Assembly: GCF_019904155.1 (NCBI RefSeq)
Contig: NZ_JAHCMB010000188.1
Location: 62,001 to 126,000, forward strand
From: Paenibacillus sinensis
GTDB lineage: Bacteria > Bacillota > Bacilli > Paenibacillales > Paenibacillaceae
DNA length: 64,000 nt
Direction: 5' to 3'
Shown: positions 50,513 to 57,467 of the stretch, piece by piece
Layout: each line of letters starts with the position of its first letter
How positions within the stretch are numbered: the first letter of the stretch is position 1
Position numbers and translations under genes: made by a program
The notes under the pieces: generated by a model
What the model was told of the DNA's origin: nothing
Seen by the model: only the letters and a program-made list of their open reading frames with translations
The model's database searches: none

Positions 50513-51139
50513 ATGAAAAAACTACAAAGCATGGCAGTTCTCATTCTTCTCCTTGCCGCCACAGGCTGCGGCGGCGGAGCAATTGCACCGCGGCAGGCGG
50601 CTGAATCGGCCGTGCCAGCTGTGTCGGTGTCGCCTTCGGACGCGAGCAGCGCTCCGGCGGCTTCCGCCGCGCCGGTCGCACCTTCTCCGCAGGCATCGGC
50701 AGTTCCCGCTTCGCCTTCGCCGGAACCATCGCCTTCGCCAGCCGCTTCGGCGCAGACACAGGCACAGGCTCAGCCCTCCACCAAGCCCGCAGGAACAAGC
50801 AGTCAGGACAACAAGCAGCTGTGGGCGAAGATCGACAAATCGCTGCAGGATGAGGACTATGAGACGATCGCCGCACTGGTGAAGGCCGTTTCGAATCCGG
50901 ATGAAGAATTGAAGGCTATGTATCTGTTCGCCCAGTACAATATTTACGGACAGGATGGGGACGACGCGAAATCGGTGGAAGCCCTGTACCAGATTCCGGA
51001 CACTTACCAGGGAAGACATGCAGATCTGATTGCATACTGGAAATATGTCCATGAGTCGTTTGAGGCGGGCAAGACGGATAATGTCACATTCGACGAATTC
51101 AAGACGAAGTACTACAAACCCGGGAAGAGCGCGGAGTAA
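50513..51139 (+). CDS. Lipoprotein with Pro/Ala/Ser-rich tether, unknown function
   Basis: The 208-residue protein has a lipoprotein signal peptide with lipobox AATGC (C19), a long Pro/Ala/Ser-rich spacer (about 25-100) and a small helical domain (about 103-205) with LWAKIDKSLQDEDYETIAAL and AMYLFAQYNIYGQDGDD that resembles a degenerate TPR-like fold. It is likely anchored to the membrane and spans the wall with its tether. It precedes a terminator and stands alone. Confidence 0.75.
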   Translation: MKKLQSMAVLILLLAATGCGGGAIAPRQAAESAVPAVSVSPSDASSAPAASAAPVAPSPQASAVPASPSPEPSPSPAASAQTQAQAQPSTKPAGTSSQDNKQLWAKIDKSLQDEDYETIAALVKAVSNPDEELKAMYLFAQYNIYGQDGDDAKSVEALYQIPDTYQGRHADLIAYWKYVHESFEAGKTDNVTFDEFKTKYYKPGKSAE

Positions 51140-51199
51140 CAAGGACGCAGGACATCAGTTTGATAGGCAGGGACCTGGTACGCAGGTCCGAAGATCAAG

Positions 51200-51256
51200 A
51201 CGCCGCCGACAGCAGCGCAGCCGCCAGACAGCGGCTCGTGCCGGGCGGCGTTTTTT
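51200..51256 (+). terminator. Terminator after the lipoprotein gene
   Basis: CGCCGCC and GGCGGCG arms close a larger GC-rich hairpin followed by six T. Confidence 0.78.
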
Positions 51257-51292
51257 GTGTTGGTGCAGCTTGCGGTCCCGGAACTTTAATCA

Positions 51293-51321
51293 TTGACTTT
51301 TGAGATGGAAGCCGTTACACT
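51293..51321 (+). promoter_or_regulatory. Sigma-A promoter of the LacI-type beta-glucan regulator
   Basis: TTGACT (51293-51298), a 17-nt spacer and TACACT (51316-51321). The predicted start point lies just before the CGAAA palindrome. Confidence 0.65.
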
Positions 51322-51330
51322 TCACTCGAA

Positions 51331-51344
51331 CGAAATGGATTTCG
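51331..51344. promoter_or_regulatory. Operator copy 1 of the beta-glucan regulon (CGAAATGGATTTCG)
   Basis: CGAAAT-GG-ATTTCG is a perfect palindrome at about +3 of the regulator's own promoter, as expected for autorepression. Two related palindromes lie at 52496 and 57427. Confidence 0.7.
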
Positions 51345-51362
51345 AAAAGGAGGTGACAAGGC

Positions 51363-52370
51363 TTGATTACCATCTACGACATCGCCAAGGCGACCGGCTA
51401 TTCGCCGACAACTGTCTCCAAGGTGTTCAACCACTACAGCGACGTGAGCGAGAAGACCAAGAACAAAATTCTGGATGCCGCGAAGGAGATGGGGTATTTG
51501 CCCAATTCTCACGCGCGGACGCTGATGACCAAGAAGTCCTGGACCATCGGCATTCTGTTCAATGAGTTCTCCGGGATGGGGATTCGGCATCCGTTCTTTA
51601 ATGGCGTTCTCGACAGCTTCAAGCGGACGGCGGAAGCCGGAGGGTATGACCTTATGTTCATCTCCGGCAACATCGGGGGGAAGAGCAGCAGCTATTTGGA
51701 GCACTGCCGGTTTAGAAGTGTTGACGGCGTCGTGATTGTGCTGGCGGACGCCCTGGACCCCGGGGTGGAGGAACTGGTGGACAGCGGGCTTCCCTGCGTC
51801 ATTCTGGATTACGAATCAAGGAAGGCGGGAACGGTCTGCTCCGATAATGTCAACGGCAGCTTCCTGGCTGTTCAGTATTTGCATGAATTGGGGCACCGCC
51901 ATATCGCCCATATATCCGGGGGAGAAGGAACATTTGCGGGACGCCAGCGGAGGCTTGGCTACGAGATGGCCGTCGGTAGACTGAAGCTGGGGAAGCGGGA
52001 GGATTATATCGTTACAGGAGGAGAGCATTTCTCCACCCGTGACGGTTACGCGGCGATGAGTCTGCTCCTGGATCTGGACCAGCCGCCGACCGCTGTGCTG
52101 GCGGCAGGGGACAATCTGGCCCTTGGAGCCATCAAAGCTGCGCAGGAGCGGGGCCTGAAGGTTCCGGAGGACCTGTCCGTCATCGGCTTCGACGATATCG
52201 AAGCTGCCGGGCTGGTAACGCCGGCCTTGACTACGATCCGTCAGGATATCAGCAGCATCGGCAAGAGAGCGGCGGATATGCTGATCCAATCAATCGAGAC
52301 GGTCCGCGCGCCGGAAGCGGCTGTGCTGCCGGTGGAGCTGATTGTCCGCGATTCCTGCAAGCCCCTGTAA
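51363..52370 (+). CDS. LacI-family regulator of the beta-glucan genes
   Basis: The 335-residue regulator has the LacI helix-turn-helix (ITIYDIAKATGYSPTTVSKV), hinge (LPNSHARTLMTKKS) and effector domain (DLSVIGFDDIEAAGLVTPAL). The start is TTG at 51363, set by AAGGAGGTGACAAGGC. It is followed by GH30, two GH-Q phosphorylases and a mutarotase-like gene. Matching palindromes before its own gene, the GH30 gene and the GH94-type gene suggest it represses all three units. The inducer is unknown. Confidence 0.9.
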   Translation: MITIYDIAKATGYSPTTVSKVFNHYSDVSEKTKNKILDAAKEMGYLPNSHARTLMTKKSWTIGILFNEFSGMGIRHPFFNGVLDSFKRTAEAGGYDLMFISGNIGGKSSSYLEHCRFRSVDGVVIVLADALDPGVEELVDSGLPCVILDYESRKAGTVCSDNVNGSFLAVQYLHELGHRHIAHISGGEGTFAGRQRRLGYEMAVGRLKLGKREDYIVTGGEHFSTRDGYAAMSLLLDLDQPPTAVLAAGDNLALGAIKAAQERGLKVPEDLSVIGFDDIEAAGLVTPALTTIRQDISSIGKRAADMLIQSIETVRAPEAAVLPVELIVRDSCKPL

Positions 52371-52464
52371 GGAGAATTAGGCCGGCGCTAGCGGGTTAAT
52401 CGCTCATTCAGCCGCATACTTATATTGAGGGCGGCATTTCAACAAGTGAAAGCGGCATTTAACA

Positions 52465-52483
52465 AGACATCCCCGGGATGTCT
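52465..52483. terminator. Perfect hairpin after the LacI gene, possible terminator
   Basis: AGACATCCCCGGGATGTCT is a 19-nt perfect palindrome with an 8-bp stem and CCG loop. A TTTT occurs 8 nt later, so termination is uncertain. Just upstream GCGGCATTT(C)AACAAG is duplicated (about 52431-52465). Confidence 0.45.
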
Positions 52484-52495
52484 CGCTGACTTTTA

Positions 52496-52509
52496 CGAAA
52501 CCCATTTCG
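52496..52509. promoter_or_regulatory. Operator copy 2 of the beta-glucan regulon (CGAAACCCATTTCG)
   Basis: CGAAA-CCCA-TTTCG lies 72 bp before the GH30 start and is the exact reverse complement of copy 3 at 57427. The possible -10 (TATTCT, 52539) lies downstream of it. Confidence 0.7.
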
Positions 52510-52580
52510 ATTCGTTCATCAGCCTTTTTGATCCACCGTATTCTCCCGAATTTCAGTAATTCAGAAAAGGAGCGTTACTT

Positions 52581-53921
52581 ATGACAAGCGGAACCATTAT
52601 TTTGACCAGCCGTGACACGAATGACCGTCTTTCCAACCGCGGTACGCTGAGCTTTACAGACAAGACGCCGGGGCAGTCCGCCGATCTGGAGCTGATTCCA
52701 ACGGTTTCCTACCAGACAATCCTCGGCTTTGGAGGCGCTTTTACCGAAGCGGCGGCGTACACGCTGTCGCGGATCGGAGAAGAGAAGCGCCGGGAAATCA
52801 TCGGCCGGTATTTCGATCCCGTGAACGGGCTTGGCTACACCTTGGGCCGGGTCCATATCCACAGCTGCGATTTCGCGCTCGGCAATTATACCTATGTGAA
52901 GGATCACGATGTGGAGCTGGAGAGCTTCGATATTTCCCATGACCGTCAGTGGGTGCTGCCGCTGATTAAGGATGCGATGGGGGTAAAAGGCGGCGCCTTC
53001 ACGCTGCTGGCCTCTCCGTGGAGTCCCCCGGCCTGGATGAAGACGAATGGCGAAATGAACAACGGGGGCAAGTTGAAGCCGGAATACCGGCAGGCATGGG
53101 CAAATTACTACGCCAAGTTTATCCGGGCTTATGAGGCTGAGGGAGTGCCGATCTGGGGCATCACGGTGCAGAACGAGCCGGCCGCCAAGCAGACTTGGGA
53201 TTCCTGCGAATATACGGCGGAGGAAGAGCGCGATTTTGTCAGGGACTATCTGGGGCCGATCATGCACCTCGAGGGGCTGGAGAACGTCAACATTCTGGTC
53301 TGGGACCATAACCGCGACATTGTTGTGGAGCGCGCCTCGACCATCCTGAATGATCCGGAAGCGGCCAAATACGTATGGGGAACCGGCCTCCACTGGTATG
53401 TCAGCGAGGCCTTCGATCAGGTGGGCAAGGTTCATGAGCTGTTCCCGGATAAGCATCTGCTGTTCACGGAAGGCTGCCAGGAGGGCGGCGTACATCTCGG
53501 TTCCTGGGAGACCGGTGAACGCTATGGCCGGAACATGATCGGCGACTTCAACAACTGGATGGAGGGCTATCTGGACTGGAATCTGGTGCTCGACGAGACG
53601 GGCGGCCCGAATCATGTGAACAATCTGTGCGACGCACCGGTCATTGCAGATACCCGAACGGGAGAGATTCATTACACCAGCTCCTATTACTATATCGGGC
53701 ATTTCAGCAAATTCGTTGCCCCTGGTGCAGTTCGGATCGGGCAGGCACTCTCCCGGAGCAACCTGCAATCCGCCTCCTTCCGCAATCCGGACGGAACGCT
53801 GGCGGTGATTGTCATGAATGAGAGCGAGGACATGCAGACATTCACGCTGGGCTGCGGCGGAAAATTGGCTGAAACCAGCCTGCCCGCACACTCGATCGCA
53901 ACTTATGTGCTTGAGAACTGA
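52581..53921 (+). CDS. Glycoside hydrolase family 30 enzyme (beta-glucosidase/glucosylceramidase-like)
   Basis: The 446-residue enzyme has the GH30 TIM barrel plus side beta-sandwich. The N-terminus shows the family pattern GFGGAFTEAAAYTL, acid/base E199 lies in TVQNEPAA and nucleophile E297 in LFTEGCQEGG, with SPWSPPAWMKTNG between. There is no signal peptide, so it acts inside the cell on imported oligosaccharides. GH30 includes glucosylceramidases, beta-glucosidases and beta-1,6-glucanases; the beta-glucan context suggests removal of beta-1,6 branches or terminal glucose. AGAAAAGGAGCG precedes the ATG. Confidence 0.88.
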   Translation: MTSGTIILTSRDTNDRLSNRGTLSFTDKTPGQSADLELIPTVSYQTILGFGGAFTEAAAYTLSRIGEEKRREIIGRYFDPVNGLGYTLGRVHIHSCDFALGNYTYVKDHDVELESFDISHDRQWVLPLIKDAMGVKGGAFTLLASPWSPPAWMKTNGEMNNGGKLKPEYRQAWANYYAKFIRAYEAEGVPIWGITVQNEPAAKQTWDSCEYTAEEERDFVRDYLGPIMHLEGLENVNILVWDHNRDIVVERASTILNDPEAAKYVWGTGLHWYVSEAFDQVGKVHELFPDKHLLFTEGCQEGGVHLGSWETGERYGRNMIGDFNNWMEGYLDWNLVLDETGGPNHVNNLCDAPVIADTRTGEIHYTSSYYYIGHFSKFVAPGAVRIGQALSRSNLQSASFRNPDGTLAVIVMNESEDMQTFTLGCGGKLAETSLPAHSIATYVLEN

Positions 53922-53958
53922 CGTCCATCGGCTGTCCACACGAAAGAGAGGTTAACCA

Positions 53959-56900
53959 ATGCCAGCCTATTATGTGGAGAATCAGCATTTTGTCATAGAG
54001 GAATTCGATAAAGCCAAGACCTTCGCCAGCTTCCTGCCCGGTCTTGCCGGACCGAGGGGCATCCCGATGTGGACGTTCTACGTCAACCGGGGTCAGGGAA
54101 TTGCAAGCTTCGGCGTCCGGGACAAGAATTCGCCCATCATGGAGTTCTCCCCGGCAAGCATCAGCTACAAGAACGTACCGCTCAGCGGCTTCCGGACGTT
54201 CGTCAAGCTTGGCGGCGCCGTCTACGAACCGTTCCTGGATCAAGGCGAGGACCCTTCCATCCGCCGGACGATGAGAATCGGGCGCAACGAGCTGGTGATC
54301 GAAGAGACGAACCTTACCCTGAACCTTCAGGTAAAAATCGTATACTTTAACATGCCGGGCGACGAGTTCGCCGCGCTGGCGAGACATGTGGAAATCACGA
54401 ATCAGTCGGCATCGCCGATGTCGCTGGAGGTGCTGGACGGCCTTCCCGAGCTTCTGCCCTACGGAATCGACAATGCCGGATACAAGGAAATGGGCAACCT
54501 GCTCCGCAGCTGGATGGAGATCTACAATCTGGAGAACGCCGTGCCCTTCTTCAAGCTGCGTTCCAGCACCAAGGATGAGGCCGAGGTTCGTGAGATTAAG
54601 GGAGGGCATTTCTATTTTGCGTTCAGCGGCGAGGAAGAGCTTCTTCCGCCGATCGTTGATTATGAAGTCGTCTTCGGACACAATACTTCCCTTGTGTATC
54701 CGGCCTCATTCGCGCGCGCTTCTCTGGAAGAGCTCGGGGCGATGCCGCAGATTACCGCGAACAAGGTTCCCTGTGCCTTTAGCGGCACGGCGGCCAGGCT
54801 GGTTCCTGGCGAGAGCTTGAACCTGTACGCGATGATTGGACATACGCGCGATATCGGAATCATCCAGTCCCAGACCGGCCGTCTCTGCCGGGCGGAATAT
54901 TTTCGCTCCAAGCGGGAGGAGGCTGCCAGACTGGCGGACCAAATTACCGACGATATCGCGACCTCCACTTCGTCAACGATGTTCGACGCTTACTGCCGGC
55001 AGAGCTATCTCGACAATGTGCTGCGCGGCGGCTATCCCGTGGTGTTCGGCCAAGGGCCGGAGGCCAAAATATACCACTTGTTCTCACGGAAGCATGGGGA
55101 TCTGGAGCGGGATTATAACTTTTTCTCACTGGCTCCGGAATATTATTCCCAAGGCAACGGCAATTTCCGGGATATGAACCAGAACCGCCGCAACGACGTC
55201 TTGTTCCATCCGGAAGCGGGCGCATTCAATATCTATATGTTCTTCAGCCTTATTCAGGCGGACGGCTATAATCCGCTGCAGGTCAAGGGCAGCACCTTCC
55301 AAGTGCCGAAAGAACGGGCAGCGAAGCTCGTCGGCTTACTGGAATATGCGGTAGGCAGCCATCACCGGGAGCTGTCCGCCATAGCGGCCAAACCGTTTAC
55401 CCCGGGACAGATCATCCATTACCTCAGCGATCACGAGATTATGCTTAAGGTGAGCGAAGAGGAGCTTCTGGATAAGCTGCTGGGTCTGTCCATGCAAAAT
55501 ATTGAAGCAAGCTTTGGCGAAGGGTACTGGATCGATCACTGGACCTACAATATGGATTTGGTGGACAGCTACCGTGCTGTTTTTCCGGATAAAATGGAGG
55601 AGCTGCTGCATACGCCGGGAACCTGCCGCTTCTTCGACAGTCCCGTCCGCGTGCTGCCGCGCAGCGAAAAGATGGTGCTCAAGGACGGAAAGGTGCGCCA
55701 GTACGGCTCCACCGTGCACGACGACGAGAAGCTGGAGCGCCTTGGCGGCGGAATGTCCGACACGCGCTGGCTGAGAACGAAGCACGGAACGGGCGAGGTC
55801 TACCGCACCGATCTGTTTGCCAAAATGCTGTCCCTGGCCTTGATCAAAATGACGACGCTCGACCCTTACGGCATGGGCGTTGAGATGGAAGGGGATAAGC
55901 CGGGCTGGAATGATGCGATGAACGGGCTTCCCGCTCTGTTCGGCTCCGGCATGGGAGAAACTTATGAATTGAAGCGTCTTGTGCTGTTCATACTGGAAGC
56001 GCTGTCCGGAATGCCGGGCGGGGCAGATGTCTCCGGAAACGCCGGGACTAAGGGAAGTTCCACGAACGGTGAGGGAGTCGGAAGCGAAGGGAAGGCCACT
56101 AGCGCGGAAAGCAAGGAGAAGAGCGGGAGCGCCGGAAGTATCGGGAATATCGGGTGCGCCGGAAGCGAAGGGAATGTCGAGAGCGCTGGAGATTTAGAGC
56201 TTGCCGGACGGAAGGTTCGCCTGCCTCGGGAAATGGCGGAGCTGCTGTCGGAGACGGATAAGGTTCTGTCCTGCCGGGAGAACGGGGACATCTCCGATCT
56301 GGAATGCTGGGATCTGCTGGCGACGGCGCGAGAGCGCTGCCGCGAGAGCATCCGGTTCGGCCTGTCCGGCGACGAGCGGGAGATTGCCTTTGCGGCATTG
56401 GAGCCGGTCTTCAAGCGGTTTCTGGGGCGGCTGAATGAGGGGATCGCGAAGGCTGTCAAGCTTGGCGGGGGCCTTGTTCCTACCTACTTCCGCTTCGAGG
56501 CAGAGGAATACGAGCCTCTGAAGAGCGGCGATGGAGGGCCGGTCATTAGCCCTTACGGACTTCCGGTGGTGTCGGTTAGCCGGTTCCGCGCCGAAGCGCT
56601 TCCGGCGTTTCTGGAAGGGCCAGTGCACGGGCTGAAGCTCGCGGAAAGTCAGGAGGAAGCGCAGGGTATTTACCGGGCGGTGCGAAGCAGCGGCTTGTAC
56701 GACGAGAAGCTCGGCATGTACAAAACCTCCGTCAGCCTTGGGGAGCAGCCGCAGGAAATCGGCCGTATCCGCGCGTTCACCCCGGGCTGGCTGGAGCGGG
56801 AATCGGTATTTCTGCACATGTCCTACAAATATGTGCTCGAGCTGCTGAAGACCGGGCTGACCGGGACGTTCTATGAAGAATTCAAGCGCGCGCTGATACC

Positions 56901-57366
56901 ATTCCAGGACCCCGCCGTCTACGGGCGCAGCACGCTGGAGAATTCCTCCTTCATCGCCAGCAGCGTTAATCCCGATCCCGGCGTGCACGGCCGCGGCTTT
57001 GTCGCCCGCTTGAGCGGCTCGACTGCGGAATTTCTGAGCATGTGGTCGCTCATGATGGCGGGAAGCCGCCCTTTCCGGCTGAGTGCGGACGGAGACCTTG
57101 TGCTGGAGCTTGCACCGGCGCTTCCGGGCTGGCTGTTCAGGGATGACGGCAGACTCTCGTTCCGGTTCCTTGGCTCGGTTAACGTAACCTATATCAATGA
57201 GCGGCGGGCCGACACGTTCGGAGAGAACCGCGCGGTCATCCGGCGGATCAGCGTGAAGGACGGCAGCGGGAACACAGTGAATGTAGAGGGAGGCGTCCTG
57301 TCCGGCAGGCTGGCTGAGGACATCCGGGCCGGACGGTACACGGAGCTTGAGGCCGTGCTGGAATAG
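53959..57366 (+). CDS. Large GH-Q clan glycoside phosphorylase (GH94-related; GH161/GH149-like)
   Basis: The 1135-residue cytoplasmic enzyme is much longer than classical GH94 cellobiose phosphorylases (about 800). It has an N-terminal beta-sandwich (FYVNRGQGIASFGVRDKNS), a helical linker and an (alpha/alpha)6 barrel. KPGWNDAMNGLPALFGS contains the GWND motif (649-652) that corresponds to DWND of GH94. NGNFRDMNQNRRND is a further family feature. Size and motifs resemble the oligoglucan phosphorylases of GH149/GH161 (beta-1,3) or 1,2-beta-oligoglucan phosphorylase. A GH81 beta-1,3-glucanase nearby favours beta-1,3. A Gly/Ser/Glu-rich insertion lies at about 684-747. GAGAGGTTAACC precedes the ATG. 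Confidence 0.8.
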   Translation: MPAYYVENQHFVIEEFDKAKTFASFLPGLAGPRGIPMWTFYVNRGQGIASFGVRDKNSPIMEFSPASISYKNVPLSGFRTFVKLGGAVYEPFLDQGEDPSIRRTMRIGRNELVIEETNLTLNLQVKIVYFNMPGDEFAALARHVEITNQSASPMSLEVLDGLPELLPYGIDNAGYKEMGNLLRSWMEIYNLENAVPFFKLRSSTKDEAEVREIKGGHFYFAFSGEEELLPPIVDYEVVFGHNTSLVYPASFARASLEELGAMPQITANKVPCAFSGTAARLVPGESLNLYAMIGHTRDIGIIQSQTGRLCRAEYFRSKREEAARLADQITDDIATSTSSTMFDAYCRQSYLDNVLRGGYPVVFGQGPEAKIYHLFSRKHGDLERDYNFFSLAPEYYSQGNGNFRDMNQNRRNDVLFHPEAGAFNIYMFFSLIQADGYNPLQVKGSTFQVPKERAAKLVGLLEYAVGSHHRELSAIAAKPFTPGQIIHYLSDHEIMLKVSEEELLDKLLGLSMQNIEASFGEGYWIDHWTYNMDLVDSYRAVFPDKMEELLHTPGTCRFFDSPVRVLPRSEKMVLKDGKVRQYGSTVHDDEKLERLGGGMSDTRWLRTKHGTGEVYRTDLFAKMLSLALIKMTTLDPYGMGVEMEGDKPGWNDAMNGLPALFGSGMGETYELKRLVLFILEALSGMPGGADVSGNAGTKGSSTNGEGVGSEGKATSAESKEKSGSAGSIGNIGCAGSEGNVESAGDLELAGRKVRLPREMAELLSETDKVLSCRENGDISDLECWDLLATARERCRESIRFGLSGDEREIAFAALEPVFKRFLGRLNEGIAKAVKLGGGLVPTYFRFEAEEYEPLKSGDGGPVISPYGLPVVSVSRFRAEALPAFLEGPVHGLKLAESQEEAQGIYRAVRSSGLYDEKLGMYKTSVSLGEQPQEIGRIRAFTPGWLERESVFLHMSYKYVLELLKTGLTGTFYEEFKRALIPFQDPAVYGRSTLENSSFIASSVNPDPGVHGRGFVARLSGSTAEFLSMWSLMMAGSRPFRLSADGDLVLELAPALPGWLFRDDGRLSFRFLGSVNVTYINERRADTFGENRAVIRRISVKDGSGNTVNVEGGVLSGRLAEDIRAGRYTELEAVLE

Positions 57367-57383
57367 CTTGACGCGAAATAACA

Positions 57384-57426
57384 GGGGGCGCTGTGCATTG
57401 TGTCCAAGGAACAGCGCCCCTATTTT
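57384..57426 (+). terminator. Terminator between the two phosphorylase genes
   Basis: GGGGCGCTGT and ACAGCGCCCC form a 10-bp stem with a 16-nt loop, followed by TATTTT. It directly abuts operator copy 3, so the GH94-type gene needs its own promoter or readthrough. Confidence 0.7.
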
Positions 57427-57440
57427 CGAAATGGGTTTCG
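57427..57440. promoter_or_regulatory. Operator copy 3 of the beta-glucan regulon (CGAAATGGGTTTCG)
   Basis: CGAAA-TGGG-TTTCG lies 27 bp before the GH94-type start codon and is the reverse complement of copy 2. Confidence 0.7.
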
Positions 57441-57467
57441 ACAATAAAACGGAAAGAAGGTCGGTTT

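Noticed and set aside
52465..52483. Insertion-sequence terminal repeat
   Set aside because: The palindrome is a simple hairpin with no transposase, partner repeat or target duplication nearby.
52575..53939. 454-codon reverse frame opposite GH30
   Set aside because: Shadow frame with random-looking composition; the forward GH30 has both catalytic glutamates.
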